Shown: positions 8,150-18,363 of the stretch, in pieces
Layout of the letters: each line of letters starts with the position of its first letter
Numbering within the stretch: position 1 is the stretch's first letter
NCBI GenBank assembly: GCA_003216135.1
Contig: QCJI01000005.1
Coordinates: forward strand, 1-57,015
Direction of reading: 5' to 3'
DNA from: Prochlorococcus sp. AG-409-A22
Lineage (GTDB): Bacteria; Cyanobacteriota; Cyanobacteriia; PCC-6307; Cyanobiaceae
DNA length: 57,015 nt
Translations under genes and position numbers: made by a program
The notes under the pieces: generated by a model
The model's input: only the letters and a program-made list of their open reading frames with translations
Databases searched by the model: none
What the model was told of the DNA's origin: nothing

Positions 8150-8866
8150 ATGGCTACTTTGGGGGTAAATATAGATCATATTGCGAACGTGAGACAGGCA
8201 CGGAGGACAATTGAGCCAGATCCTGTTCAATTTGCTTTTTTAGCAGAAATAGGTGGAGCAGATTCAATAACAGTTCACTTAAGAGAAGATAGAAGACACA
8301 TACAAGATAGAGATGTATTTATTCTGAAAGAAACTATTAAAACAAAACTCAATTTGGAGATGGCTGCTACAGAAGAAATGTTAGAGATCTCTAAAAAACT
8401 TCTTCCAGATTATGTAACGCTTGTACCCGAAAAAAGAGAAGAAGTTACAACAGAGGGAGGTTTGGATGTCAAAAATAATGAAAAACATCTCAAAAACTTT
8501 GTTAAATCTTTAAAAAATTCAAATATAAAAGTGAGTGCATTTATTGATCCAGAAACTGAACAGATTAATTACTCAAAAGAAATAGGTTTTGATATTATAG
8601 AATTACATACTGGTAAATATGCTGATTTAAATGGTGAAGATCAATATAAAGAGCTGCAAAAAATTATAGAATCTAGTTATGTAGCAAATGATATTGGATT
8701 AGTTGTTAATGCTGGACATGGACTGAATTACCAAAATGTAAAAAAGATTGCATCTATTAACAATATCAATGAGTTAAACATTGGCCATAGTATTGTTGCA
8801 AGGGCTCTAGCGGTAGGTTTAGAAAAGTCTGTTCGTGAAATGAAGTCACTTATTACATCAAATTAA
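8150..8866 (+). CDS. pdxJ: Pyridoxine 5'-phosphate synthase
   Basis: The 238-aa TIM-barrel enzyme condenses 1-deoxyxylulose-5-phosphate with 3-amino-2-oxopropyl phosphate to form pyridoxine phosphate, the last ring-forming step of DXP-dependent vitamin B6 synthesis. Diagnostic sequences are G-V-N-I-D-H-I-A-N-V-R-Q-A-R at the N terminus, H-L-R-E-D-R-R-H-I near residues 44-52, and C-terminal A-G-H-G-L-N and I-G-H-S-I-V-A-R-A. Length is normal for the family. Ycf54 follows after 8 bp. Confidence 0.97.
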   Translation: MATLGVNIDHIANVRQARRTIEPDPVQFAFLAEIGGADSITVHLREDRRHIQDRDVFILKETIKTKLNLEMAATEEMLEISKKLLPDYVTLVPEKREEVTTEGGLDVKNNEKHLKNFVKSLKNSNIKVSAFIDPETEQINYSKEIGFDIIELHTGKYADLNGEDQYKELQKIIESSYVANDIGLVVNAGHGLNYQNVKKIASINNINELNIGHSIVARALAVGLEKSVREMKSLITSN

Positions 8867-8874
8867 ATTTCAAA

Positions 8875-9192
8875 ATGGCAACATATTTTTTCGTCGCAGC
8901 AAGTGAAAAGTTTTTAACAGTTGAAGAACCACTTGAAGAAATTCTTAAAGAGAGGGAGAGGAATTATAAAGAAAACAATAAAGAAATAGATTTTTGGCTA
9001 TTAAAAAATCCAACTTTTTTACAAACAACTCAATTTATTGATTTAAAAGCAAAGATTCCAACCCCTCCAGCAGCTGTTTTATCAACCGATAAAAAATTTA
9101 TAACTTTTTTAAAACTTCGTTTAGAGTTTGTTGCTGTTGGGGAATTCGAATGTCCTAGTGCAGAAATAACTGATCCATTTAAAGTTGAGTAA
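8875..9192 (+). CDS. ycf54: Ycf54, accessory protein of the Mg-protoporphyrin ester cyclase
   Basis: The 105-aa protein starts A-T-Y-F-F-V-A-A-S-E-K-F-L and continues with E-E-P-L-E-E-I-L-K-E-R-E-R and N-N-K-E-I-D-F-W-L, which is the Ycf54 (DUF2488) pattern. In cyanobacteria and plastids Ycf54 is needed for the oxidative cyclase that forms ring E of chlorophyll. Length matches the family. It lies 8 bp after pdxJ and 17 bp before recC, so a chlorophyll gene sits at the head of a recombination operon. That placement looks like genome compaction rather than function. Confidence 0.92.
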   Translation: MATYFFVAASEKFLTVEEPLEEILKERERNYKENNKEIDFWLLKNPTFLQTTQFIDLKAKIPTPPAAVLSTDKKFITFLKLRLEFVAVGEFECPSAEITDPFKVE

Positions 9193-9209
9193 TCTAACCA
9201 ATTAAAAAA

Positions 9210-12200
9210 TTGCTCAATATTTATAAGTCAAACAAAATTGAAGTAATAAGTGATCTGTTATCAGAAGAATTAAAAATATGTCCTCCTTTTATTACTGAGC
9301 AATTAGAAATAGCTGTTCCTAATTATTTTTTGGGTCAGTGGTTAAGAGAACAAATAACCATAAAAAACCAAATAAGTGCTCTTTATGAATTAAAGACAAT
9401 ATCAAGTTATACCGAATCATTACTGACAAATTTTTTTCCTGAAATTGATATGGGATTATGGAATTTTGAGTCAATTAAATGGGGTATTATTGATTCCTTA
9501 GAAGAATTAAATAGCTTTAACGAATCATTGCCACTTAGCAATTGGATTAATAAATATCTGGTTAATAAAAAGACAATTGATGGAGATATATATAATCTGA
9601 TAAAAAAAATAACGAATAATTTTATTGATTATCTTATTTTTAGACCTGAAATGATTGCTGAATGGAATAGATACGAAATTAATTCATTTAATCTTTTTAA
9701 AAATTTAAATTCAGATCAATTTTGGCAACCAATTTTATATAAATTATTAGAAAAAAAAATATCTGAAAAACCTTCATGTCTATACATGATTGAAATAATA
9801 AAGAATATAAAAAGATTTCATGATTTTCAAAGTAATATACCAAAGCAAATTTATATTATTTCTGATAATAATTTATCTAAACTTCACATTAATTTTTATT
9901 CAAAACTTTCAAAATTTACTAAGGTAAATTTATATTTACTATCTGCAGGAGAAGATTTGTGGAACAGAATTAACTGTCTCGAAGGAGAGTTGGAATTTAG
10001 TGGTTTTGAGAGTGCATTGAGTTTCAATAATGCAAATATTGAAAAAATATTTGCTAAATATGGAGCCAATTTTCAGAAATTAATCGAGGAAAATATTTAT
10101 AAAGAAGATATAAATTTAAAAAATAATTTAATATATATTGATCCAACAATTAATTTTTCTGAGAAGAAAGATATTTCTCTGCTTAATCAAATACAAAAAA
10201 GACTAATTGATAATAATAATAATAATGATTTTATAGTAAAAGAAAAGGATGATTCAATAATACTTGTTGAGCATTTTAATCAATTAAGTCAATTAGAATA
10301 TTTAAGAAATAAAATACTAGAAATACTGGAATCAGGCGAGAATATTAAATTTAGTGATATTGCTGTTTTATCTCCAGAAACTAGTCAAATTAAACCTTAT
10401 CTAAGGTATATCTTTAATAATGAGTTAATTAATGGTGAAAAGATACCTTATTTTTTTATTGATGAGGATAATGATGATTCTTCAGATATATATAAATTTT
10501 TAATTGATATCACTGAAATAGCAAATGAGAAAATTACACTTGAAAAAATAGATTATCTTCTTTCTAAAAAAATAACTCAGAACATTTTTGATTTTCATAT
10601 TACTGACAAGGATGAAATTATTTTGTTACTTACCCAAGTAGGTTTTCATTGGGGATTAGATGCCAATGAAAGATTAGGTGAAGAAAAAAATACACTAGAG
10701 TGGTCTATAAATAGAATTACTTTAGGTTTACTTTATGATAAAGAATACAAGTTAAGTACGTTTAATCTGAAACCATTTAGCCCAAAAAATATAAGTTTGG
10801 ATTTGAATAAATGGATTAAAATATTATTGCAGTTAAAAAAATACATTAATTTGCTTCGGGGATCCTTTTCTTACTTAATTTGGGTTGAAAAGATAAAGTT
10901 TATATTAAAAAATATTTCTGATTCTAATGCGAATTTCAATTTAGAAATAAGTGAAATAAATAGAATTCTTGATAATCACTCAATACCTTTAATACCTGAT
11001 GATCTTATTTTGTTAAATGTTTTTAGAGAAATATTAATTTCTTGCATAAATAAAGCTAAATATCAAAGTCAATCACGCATCAACAAGATTTTAGTAAGTG
11101 ACATTGAGAATGCAAGGCTAATTCCACATAAGGTTATATTCCTAATAGACATGAATAGTGTTTATTATCCCAAATTATCAAAGAATGAAAATATTAATTT
11201 ATTAAATAATAAATATCACCTAGGCGATCCATCAGTTTTTGAAAGAGAGAAATATTTTTTTCTAGAGTTGTTAATTGCCTGTAGAGATAAATTTATAGTT
11301 ACTTGGGTAAAGAATGACAAAGACAACAAAAAATTAGATGTTTCTTTTCCTATAAAAGAGTTAATTTCTTTTTTTGATAGCTTTTTAACCCAAGCCCAAA
11401 GAGAACTAATTATCAAGGATTATGATTTAAATAAACAGGAAATTACTAGTCTTGATAGTTATAAGATTATTAAAAATAATTATTCTTTAATAGAAAATAT
11501 AGATTGGAATGAAAAAAAATACGATATTAAAATTTATAAATTATCAGAATTAATTTATTGGTTCAAAACTCCACAAAAATTTTGGCTTAATAAAATAAAT
11601 ATCTCTCCAAAGGGAATATTTATGAATAATCCAGACGAGGAGTATGTAAGTAATTTGCAGAAGACACAATTAATAACTAAGGTAATACAGCAATTAGAGA
11701 TTGATGACAATAACATTATTGATTATTTAAAAAATTTGAATATTAATGATCAATTGGTTGAAAATGGAATTATTTCACCCAAAAATAGTATTTTTGCAAA
11801 ACAAAATGAAATTAAAGAATTAGTAAGTAGTCTTTATTCAAATTTAAATGAAAATAATAATATTTTTAGAATTTACGTTAAATCTAACTCAAATAAAGAA
11901 GAATATTTCATTGCTGATGATACTGTAATTGAATTAATTCATTCGAAACTAAGTTTAAGTCGTTTGACAGAGGCTTGGATAAAATTACTCTATATTTCTT
12001 CTTTAAAGAAGAATATAAAAAAGACTAAAGTAATTTTTAGAACAGAAAATCAATATAAATCTCGAATAATTCAATCACCGGGAGAAATTGAATCAAATCT
12101 AATTTTGGATCAATATATAAATCTTTTTAAAAACTATTCTGAAAAATGTTTACCTCTCCCTCCAGAAAGCACTTATAGATATGTAGAAGCAAAAATAAAA

Positions 12201-12395
12201 TCAAAAAATGAGAAAAAAGCTTTTTCAGATAGATGGATTGGTAATAAAACTTTTTCTAAAGGAGAAAGAGATAATATCGAAATGAAAATGTGTTTTGGAG
12301 ATAAAAAAGAACCAGATTTCTTTTTTGGAAATAATAATTTTGATAAATTATCATTCAGATTATATGAGCCTCTAATTGAAGCATTAAAGAAATAA
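9210..12395 (+). CDS. recC: Exodeoxyribonuclease V, RecC subunit
   Basis: The 1061-aa protein is the recognition subunit of the RecBCD helicase-nuclease that resects double-strand ends. It resembles RecC in its N terminus (P-N-Y-F-L-G-Q-W-L-R near residues 37-46), its length, and the middle segment V-I-F-L-I-D-M-N-S-V-Y-Y-P-K near 642-655. There is no Walker A, as expected for the inactive helicase-like fold of RecC. The start is TTG. The protein is very rich in Asn, Ile and Lys, with an N-N-N-N-N run from an AAT repeat near 10208-10224. recB and recD follow. Confidence 0.9.
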   Translation: MLNIYKSNKIEVISDLLSEELKICPPFITEQLEIAVPNYFLGQWLREQITIKNQISALYELKTISSYTESLLTNFFPEIDMGLWNFESIKWGIIDSLEELNSFNESLPLSNWINKYLVNKKTIDGDIYNLIKKITNNFIDYLIFRPEMIAEWNRYEINSFNLFKNLNSDQFWQPILYKLLEKKISEKPSCLYMIEIIKNIKRFHDFQSNIPKQIYIISDNNLSKLHINFYSKLSKFTKVNLYLLSAGEDLWNRINCLEGELEFSGFESALSFNNANIEKIFAKYGANFQKLIEENIYKEDINLKNNLIYIDPTINFSEKKDISLLNQIQKRLIDNNNNNDFIVKEKDDSIILVEHFNQLSQLEYLRNKILEILESGENIKFSDIAVLSPETSQIKPYLRYIFNNELINGEKIPYFFIDEDNDDSSDIYKFLIDITEIANEKITLEKIDYLLSKKITQNIFDFHITDKDEIILLLTQVGFHWGLDANERLGEEKNTLEWSINRITLGLLYDKEYKLSTFNLKPFSPKNISLDLNKWIKILLQLKKYINLLRGSFSYLIWVEKIKFILKNISDSNANFNLEISEINRILDNHSIPLIPDDLILLNVFREILISCINKAKYQSQSRINKILVSDIENARLIPHKVIFLIDMNSVYYPKLSKNENINLLNNKYHLGDPSVFEREKYFFLELLIACRDKFIVTWVKNDKDNKKLDVSFPIKELISFFDSFLTQAQRELIIKDYDLNKQEITSLDSYKIIKNNYSLIENIDWNEKKYDIKIYKLSELIYWFKTPQKFWLNKINISPKGIFMNNPDEEYVSNLQKTQLITKVIQQLEIDDNNIIDYLKNLNINDQLVENGIISPKNSIFAKQNEIKELVSSLYSNLNENNNIFRIYVKSNSNKEEYFIADDTVIELIHSKLSLSRLTEAWIKLLYISSLKKNIKKTKVIFRTENQYKSRIIQSPGEIESNLILDQYINLFKNYSEKCLPLPPESTYRYVEAKIKSKNEKKAFSDRWIGNKTFSKGERDNIEMKMCFGDKKEPDFFFGNNNFDKLSFRLYEPLIEALKK

Positions 12396-12398
12396 ATA

Positions 12399-12872
12399 AT
12401 GAATAAATTTCAGTTAAAAACTTTTTTAAAAGATGCTTATGAAATAATACTTGTTTTTTTACAGTTCTTTATTATTGCTCTCCATTTTTTTCAATGGGAA
12501 TTACTTCCAAAAAAACAAGTCATTCATGTTACTCCTATATCTTATTTTATGGGGATTTTACTTATCATTATCGCTTTCATAATAATGTTAGTTTCAATTA
12601 AAGACTTAGGTAGAAATTTATCCCCTTTCCCAAGACCTACAGCCAATAGCAAACTCGTTACTAAAGGTATTTATCGATTTATGCGTCATCCGATGTATTA
12701 TTCTTTAATATTGATTTCCTTTGGCGTTTTTATAATAAAGCTAAATATTTATTATATATGTTTATCAATAAGTCTGTCTTTGATAATTAAATTAAAGATT
12801 GTTTTGGAAGAGCAATATTTAAAAAATAAATTTGAAAATTATTTACTTTATAAAAATGAGGTCAAATATTAA
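12399..12872 (+). CDS. Membrane methyltransferase of the ICMT/PEMT family
   Basis: The 157-aa protein has four or five hydrophobic helices. Its family signature, V-T-K-G-I-Y-R-F-M-R-H-P-M-Y-Y (about residues 86-100), is followed by an E-E-Q-Y-L acidic motif near 137. This is the S-adenosylmethionine site of isoprenylcysteine carboxyl methyltransferase-like and phospholipid methyltransferase-like proteins. The substrate cannot be read; bacterial members act on lipids or small hydrophobic molecules. The gene lies 3 bp after recC and 12 bp before recB, inside an otherwise standard recBCD operon. No mechanistic link to RecBCD is known to me. Confidence 0.85.
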   Translation: MNKFQLKTFLKDAYEIILVFLQFFIIALHFFQWELLPKKQVIHVTPISYFMGILLIIIAFIIMLVSIKDLGRNLSPFPRPTANSKLVTKGIYRFMRHPMYYSLILISFGVFIIKLNIYYICLSISLSLIIKLKIVLEEQYLKNKFENYLLYKNEVKY

Positions 12873-12884
12873 TTAAATAAAGAT

Positions 12885-15800
12885 ATGGATATTAATCAAA
12901 TCAAATTAGATAACAAGTTTAAATTAGTAGAAGCAAGTGCGGGAACTGGCAAAAGTTTTACTTTGGCTCACATAGTTTTAAGAAATGTTTTGGAAAAAAA
13001 AATTAAACCAGATGAAATACTCTTATTAAGTTTTACAAAAAATACTTGTTCTGAATTAAGAGATAAAATACTTTCAAGATTTAAAAAATTAAAATTATTT
13101 TTGCAAAATCATAATGGAACTGAGATAGATAATACTCTTCTAGATTGGTATCTTAAATATAAGGATAAGGAAAAATCTAAGCAAAAAATTATATCTGAAA
13201 TTGACAATTTTGTTAATGAAACTTATAAGTTAAAAGTAAATACATTTCATTCTTTTTGTAATAATATTTTGGATGAATATAGTATTGAAATTGGGTTAAA
13301 TCAAGATTTCTACATTGAGAATAATATAGATAATTTGTATAAAGATGTAATAGATAATTTGTGGATCGATGATTTTCTAAATCTTCATCCAGAACTAATT
13401 TCAGCAGTTAACAAAAAAAAAATAAGTTCTAGATTTGGAAGTAGACTCAATAAGTCATTTTTTTTTGAAACTTTAAAAAATATAGATCAAGAAAACATTT
13501 GTAAAATTAAAATAAATAATAAATATAAGAATATTGATATAACAAGTTATTTAAATGAAATTTTGTATTTTAATTGGAAAGAGTTTTGTGTTGAATGGAA
13601 TAAGAAAGGCAAAGAATTATTTTTGCAACTTATTGAGTTAGGTAAATTAATTAAGGACTGTGGTGGTAAAAGTCAAATATATGCAGCAAAACCAAGAAAT
13701 GATAAGTTTAATCAAATAAATTGTTGGATTGATGAGATTAACAAAAGCCTTGAGTCAAAAGATATCATTGAACTTATTCATGATATTTCTAATGATGATC
13801 TTTTATTTAAATATTTTTATAAAGTAAATATATTTAAAGAAATTAATAAACATAATCTACAATTAGATTTTACTAAATTTAGTTTACTACAAGAAAAAAT
13901 TTATAAAATAAAAGAAGGGATCTATACCGAATTAGTAAGAATATTTACACAATTAGCTTATATAAAATTAATTGAATTAAAGAAAAGGCTTTCTATTTTT
14001 AACTTCAATGATCTTATAAAGACTATAGAAAATACATATCTAGATTCAAATCTTAGCAATAATAGTACTCTATCTCTAATTCAAAATCGCTTTAAATGTG
14101 TATTAGTAGATGAGTTTCAAGATACAGATAATATTCAGTGGAATTTAATAAAAAAGTTCTTTAATACAAGAAATCATTTTTTACTTTGTGTAGGTGATCC
14201 AAAACAAGCGATCTACAAATTTAGGGGTGGAGATATTGAAACTTACTTAGATGCAAGATCTAATGCAATCGAAGTTTTTAGTCTTAAAGATAATTATAGA
14301 TCCTCAAAAGAATTACTGGATGTTATTAATAAACTTTATAAAAATGGACTTAAAGAATCAAAACTAAATTATAGGAAATTAAACTCCAGAAGAAATAAAA
14401 ATATTAATTCTGAATTTCAATTTAAGGATGTATTTGAAATTGTAGAATTTTCTAAAAAAGAGATTGATATAGAGGATCTCGTATCTCGTTACATAGTGAA
14501 TTTTATTTTAAATAATAAAGAAATTGATATTAATAAAATTGCGATTCTTACCTTAAATAATTCCCAATGCTTAGATTTGAAAAATAAATTAATTCAGTTT
14601 AACCTACCATGCAAAATTCAAAATAAACAAAATATCTTTGATACAGAAGCAAGTAATCTATTATTTTTATTCATTGATTGTTTATTGCATCCTAGAATTT
14701 ATAAAAATATAACTTTGTTTGCTGCTTCAAAATTTATAGAAATTGATTTAAAAGAATTAATTGATGATGGAATTAGTAATAAGTTAGAAAATTTAATAAA
14801 TAATTTTATTACTTGGTCTCAGGAACTAAGAGAAAAAGGGTTTTTAAATATTGTTAATGAAATTCTGATAAATTACAATTCATCCTCGATTATTCTAGAT
14901 TCAGATTTAAATTCAAATTTATTTCAACTTTCAGAAATTATTGAAATTGAATTAATCAATAATGACTTTAATCTCAATAAAGTTTTTAAATGGTATAAAA
15001 ATCAGTTAGATCATTCTTTAAGAATTTGTACTGGAGAAGATTTTTTGACGAAAGATTATAATCTTCAAAATGGAATAAACCTTTCTACTATCCATAGTAG
15101 TAAGGGCCTTGAATTTGATGTGGTCTTATGTCCATATCTTTCAATTATTTCTAATAAATCAAATAAAATTAAAGGACCTATTTGGAAATCAAATATTGAT
15201 AGAAACATATACATTAATATTTCTAATAATTACGAGAAGGTTGAAAATTTTAAATTAACAGAAGAAATAGACTTATTTAAAGAAAGTGAGAGGTTGATTT
15301 ATGTAGCCCTTACAAGGAGCAAATATAAGCTTATAGTTTTTAATGATTTAGAAGATACAAATAATATTTTAAATAATGATTTACTTTCTAATTTGGAAAA
15401 TATTAATATTTATAAGTCTAATTTTGAAGATAGGATAGAGAAAGAGAAAATTAAAGAAATTTTTGCTCAGTTACAAATTAAAGGATTGAATAATAATCTT
15501 TGGAAAATAGATAAAGTTAATAAAAAGATATCTAGAAAATTTAATGCTGATAAATTAATTTCTTTTTCAAGTTATTCTTCATGGATACGTAAAGATAAAA
15601 AAATTGATGCAGTCATTAATCAATATAAGGATTATGAAGATAAAATTTCAATTATCAATATTAACCAAGAGTCTAGTTTTAATAAATCAAATAATTATCC
15701 GAATTATTTTTCTTATCCAAATCCCTTAAGTGAATTTCCAAAAGGAACTATTGCTGGTACTTGTTTGCATAAAATAATAGAAAGATTTCAATTTAGAAAC

Positions 15801-16520
15801 GATAATAATGAAGAATTAATTGATTTAATTGTTGAGGAATTGAATTTTCATAAAATCGATACTTCTTTGGCTTTTAAAGTAAGAGATGCTGTTTTAAGAA
15901 TTATAAATATATCTTTAGGAAGTGAATTACAAAACAAGAAACTAGTTGATATTCCAAATGAAAACCTACTTAAAGAGGTTAAATATGATTTAACTCTATC
16001 TTACGAAGGTAGATATTTAAATTCTCAAGATATATCAAAATGCTTTCTCTTAGATCAGGAATATGAATTTGGTGCAGAATATGCAAATAAAATAAATGAT
16101 CTACAAATTATGAATAAAGGCTTTCATTCAGGATGTATTGACTGTGTTTTTCCCGTAGGTAGTTCATTAGAAGATAGTAAATGGTGGGTAATTGATTGGA
16201 AAAGTAATTTCATTTCTGGAAGTGATACCAGTGATTGTTTACCTATAAACTATAACTATGAAAATATGAGAAATGAAATGATTAAACATCATTATCCATT
16301 GCAAGCTCATCTTTATTTATTAGCATTACATAGATTATTAAAGTGGAGAGTTAAAAATTATCAACCACACCTGCATCTAGGAGGATATATTTATTTGTTT
16401 TTAAAGGGATTGCCAGATTTTAAATTATTTGAAAAATTAAATTCGAAAGATATATCTCCGGGTGTTTTTATTAGCAATGCTCCTTTAAACAGAATTAATT
16501 ATTTAGATAACCTTTTTTAG
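12885..16520 (+). CDS. recB: Exodeoxyribonuclease V, RecB helicase-nuclease subunit
   Basis: The 1211-aa protein has all UvrD-family helicase motifs in order: Walker A A-S-A-G-T-G-K-S (about 17-24), V-D-E-F-Q-D-T (near 409), G-D-P-K-Q-A-I-Y-K-F-R-G-G-D (near 438), N-Y-R-S-S, H-S-S-K-G-L-E-F-D-V-V and V-A-L-T-R-S-K. The C-terminal nuclease has G-T-C-L-H, G-C-I-D-C-V-F, V-I-D-W-K-S-N and Q-A-H-L-Y-L-L-A-L-H-R, so the metal and catalytic residues are intact. RecB is the 3'-5' motor and the only nuclease of RecBCD. An A10 run occurs in frame near 13411-13420. recD follows after 1 bp. Confidence 0.96.
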   Translation: MDINQIKLDNKFKLVEASAGTGKSFTLAHIVLRNVLEKKIKPDEILLLSFTKNTCSELRDKILSRFKKLKLFLQNHNGTEIDNTLLDWYLKYKDKEKSKQKIISEIDNFVNETYKLKVNTFHSFCNNILDEYSIEIGLNQDFYIENNIDNLYKDVIDNLWIDDFLNLHPELISAVNKKKISSRFGSRLNKSFFFETLKNIDQENICKIKINNKYKNIDITSYLNEILYFNWKEFCVEWNKKGKELFLQLIELGKLIKDCGGKSQIYAAKPRNDKFNQINCWIDEINKSLESKDIIELIHDISNDDLLFKYFYKVNIFKEINKHNLQLDFTKFSLLQEKIYKIKEGIYTELVRIFTQLAYIKLIELKKRLSIFNFNDLIKTIENTYLDSNLSNNSTLSLIQNRFKCVLVDEFQDTDNIQWNLIKKFFNTRNHFLLCVGDPKQAIYKFRGGDIETYLDARSNAIEVFSLKDNYRSSKELLDVINKLYKNGLKESKLNYRKLNSRRNKNINSEFQFKDVFEIVEFSKKEIDIEDLVSRYIVNFILNNKEIDINKIAILTLNNSQCLDLKNKLIQFNLPCKIQNKQNIFDTEASNLLFLFIDCLLHPRIYKNITLFAASKFIEIDLKELIDDGISNKLENLINNFITWSQELREKGFLNIVNEILINYNSSSIILDSDLNSNLFQLSEIIEIELINNDFNLNKVFKWYKNQLDHSLRICTGEDFLTKDYNLQNGINLSTIHSSKGLEFDVVLCPYLSIISNKSNKIKGPIWKSNIDRNIYINISNNYEKVENFKLTEEIDLFKESERLIYVALTRSKYKLIVFNDLEDTNNILNNDLLSNLENINIYKSNFEDRIEKEKIKEIFAQLQIKGLNNNLWKIDKVNKKISRKFNADKLISFSSYSSWIRKDKKIDAVINQYKDYEDKISIININQESSFNKSNNYPNYFSYPNPLSEFPKGTIAGTCLHKIIERFQFRNDNNEELIDLIVEELNFHKIDTSLAFKVRDAVLRIINISLGSELQNKKLVDIPNENLLKEVKYDLTLSYEGRYLNSQDISKCFLLDQEYEFGAEYANKINDLQIMNKGFHSGCIDCVFPVGSSLEDSKWWVIDWKSNFISGSDTSDCLPINYNYENMRNEMIKHHYPLQAHLYLLALHRLLKWRVKNYQPHLHLGGYIYLFLKGLPDFKLFEKLNSKDISPGVFISNAPLNRINYLDNLF

Positions 16521-16521
16521 A

Positions 16522-18225
16522 ATGAGTAAAACAACTACTGATATTGAGAAGTTCCAATATGATCATGTATTTAAATTAATCTTAAGTATTTTCAAATTTA
16601 ATGAGAAAAAATATGGCAATTTCGTAAAAGATACAATAAAAATTTTATTAGAGTTTGAGAAAAATGGTGAAACTATTATTGATATAGATAATTGTTCAAT
16701 AATATTTGAACTATTAGAAGATGGCTGGCCCAAAAAACATATAGAAGTTTTAAAAGATTTAGGGTTGATAGATTCCCTAAATTCTCCATTCGTTTTAGAA
16801 GATAGAAAATTATCTCTCGCAAAGTGGTCAGGCAAGATAGATAGAGTTATTAATTCCTTCTTAAAAAAAATAGATACCGGTGTTTTAAATAATTCGATAA
16901 GTTATGAATATGATAATAAAATAGATCAAATTAAAAATTTATTTAATAATTCAAATTTAGTTTTCCTTCAAGGAGGACCAGGAACAGGCAAAACAACTTT
17001 AATAATAAATTTAATATTAGAGCTCTTGAAAATTGATAATTTTTTAAATATCGGTATATCTGCTCCAACGGGTAAAGCTACAGCTCGTCTAAAAGAATCT
17101 CTTAATGTTCAAAAAAATATTTCATTTACGAAATTTTTAGATCAAATAGAATTTCAAACTTTACATAGATGGATTTTAAATTCTCAAAATAAATCTCTTA
17201 AGTTGAAATTTAAACTAAAAGAAATAGATATTTTCATAATTGATGAAATGTCAATGGTAAATATAGATTTGATTGAATCAGTTTTAATTTTGCTTGCTAA
17301 GGACTGCAAAATTATTTTAGTTGGAGATAAAAATCAATTGTCCCCAGTTAATAATTGTTCTATTTGGAATTATTTATTTGAATATTCTGATAATAGTTTA
17401 ATTAAATCTTGTGTAGTAAATTTAAATAAAACTTTTAGAAATAGTGGAGATATAGAATTAATTAGTAGTTTAATATTCAATAAAGATGATTCTTTCCTTA
17501 ATCAAAAGATTAAAGAATTAGAAAAAGATAATAAATCCAAAGAAGTTACGGTTACCAAAAGTAAAGAAAATGATATCCCTCAAAATCTTTTTAATTCAAT
17601 TACGAGTTATCTAAATAAATTAAATCGTTCCACTTCAAATTTAAGTAAAAAAAAATATATATTTGATGATGGCTTTGATAATTTATTGCTTAATGAAAAA
17701 GATCTGGTGAGAAAGATATTAACAGATTTGCAAAGTCACTTGATTTTATGTGAAAAAAATACTGGTATATGGAGTGTTGAATATTTGAATGAAATTTTTT
17801 TTGGTCAGAAAAAACCATATGACCTTCAAACTCTTGATGAGGGAGTTCCAATTATGTGTACTAAAAACAATAATGAACTAGGCTTGTCAAATGGAGATAT
17901 CGGTGTCCTTATAGGGTTAAAAAATGAAAGAAAATATCTTTTCAGACGATTTAATGATAATAACGAAGAAATTGTTGAATTAATCGAACCTTCTAATTTA
18001 GAAAATGTAGTTCCAGCAATAGCTCTTACTATTCATAAATCTCAAGGAAGTGAGTCTGAGAAAGTAAGCATTTTGTGGTCCCAAAAATCTAAAATAAATA
18101 AATATACTATGAAAAGAAAAAAAGATAACGAAAATATATTTTGTAGAGATAATTTTGAAAGAAGATTGCTTTATACTGCAATTACAAGAGCGAAGAAATT
18201 TCTTGATATTTATTATTTAAATTAA
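16522..18225 (+). CDS. recD: Exodeoxyribonuclease V, RecD helicase subunit
   Basis: The 567-aa SF1B helicase is the fast 5'-3' motor of RecBCD. Motifs are Walker A G-G-P-G-T-G-K-T-T (about 152-160), a Q-T-L-H-R-W block, I-I-D-E-M-S-M-V, V-G-D-K-N-Q-L-S-P-V, L-T-I-H-K-S-Q-G-S-E and Y-T-A-I-T-R-A-K-K at the C terminus. The protein is complete and slightly shorter than the enterobacterial form. ATG follows the recB stop by one base, implying translational coupling. With recC and recB it forms a full set, so this strain keeps RecBCD rather than AddAB. Confidence 0.95.
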   Translation: MSKTTTDIEKFQYDHVFKLILSIFKFNEKKYGNFVKDTIKILLEFEKNGETIIDIDNCSIIFELLEDGWPKKHIEVLKDLGLIDSLNSPFVLEDRKLSLAKWSGKIDRVINSFLKKIDTGVLNNSISYEYDNKIDQIKNLFNNSNLVFLQGGPGTGKTTLIINLILELLKIDNFLNIGISAPTGKATARLKESLNVQKNISFTKFLDQIEFQTLHRWILNSQNKSLKLKFKLKEIDIFIIDEMSMVNIDLIESVLILLAKDCKIILVGDKNQLSPVNNCSIWNYLFEYSDNSLIKSCVVNLNKTFRNSGDIELISSLIFNKDDSFLNQKIKELEKDNKSKEVTVTKSKENDIPQNLFNSITSYLNKLNRSTSNLSKKKYIFDDGFDNLLLNEKDLVRKILTDLQSHLILCEKNTGIWSVEYLNEIFFGQKKPYDLQTLDEGVPIMCTKNNNELGLSNGDIGVLIGLKNERKYLFRRFNDNNEEIVELIEPSNLENVVPAIALTIHKSQGSESEKVSILWSQKSKINKYTMKRKKDNENIFCRDNFERRLLYTAITRAKKFLDIYYLN

Positions 18226-18363
18226 ATCTTAATTGTTAGAAATTACTAAGATTTTAACCTTAAGATGTTAGATTACTATTTCGGCTCTGTATGGCTAGTC
18301 AACAATTTAAGTTTATTTATCAATTTGTTGAATGCCTGATCAGAAGATAATTGGGCATTTAAA

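Noticed and set aside
10208..10224. AAT triplet repeat as a mobile or CRISPR-like repeat
   Set aside because: It is a short microsatellite coding for Asn inside recC, with no spacers or flanking repeats.
18290..18345. Inverted repeat in the RNA helicase leader (CAACAA and TTGTTG)
   Set aside because: Only six bases pair cleanly before the arms slip out of register, too weak to call a riboregulator.
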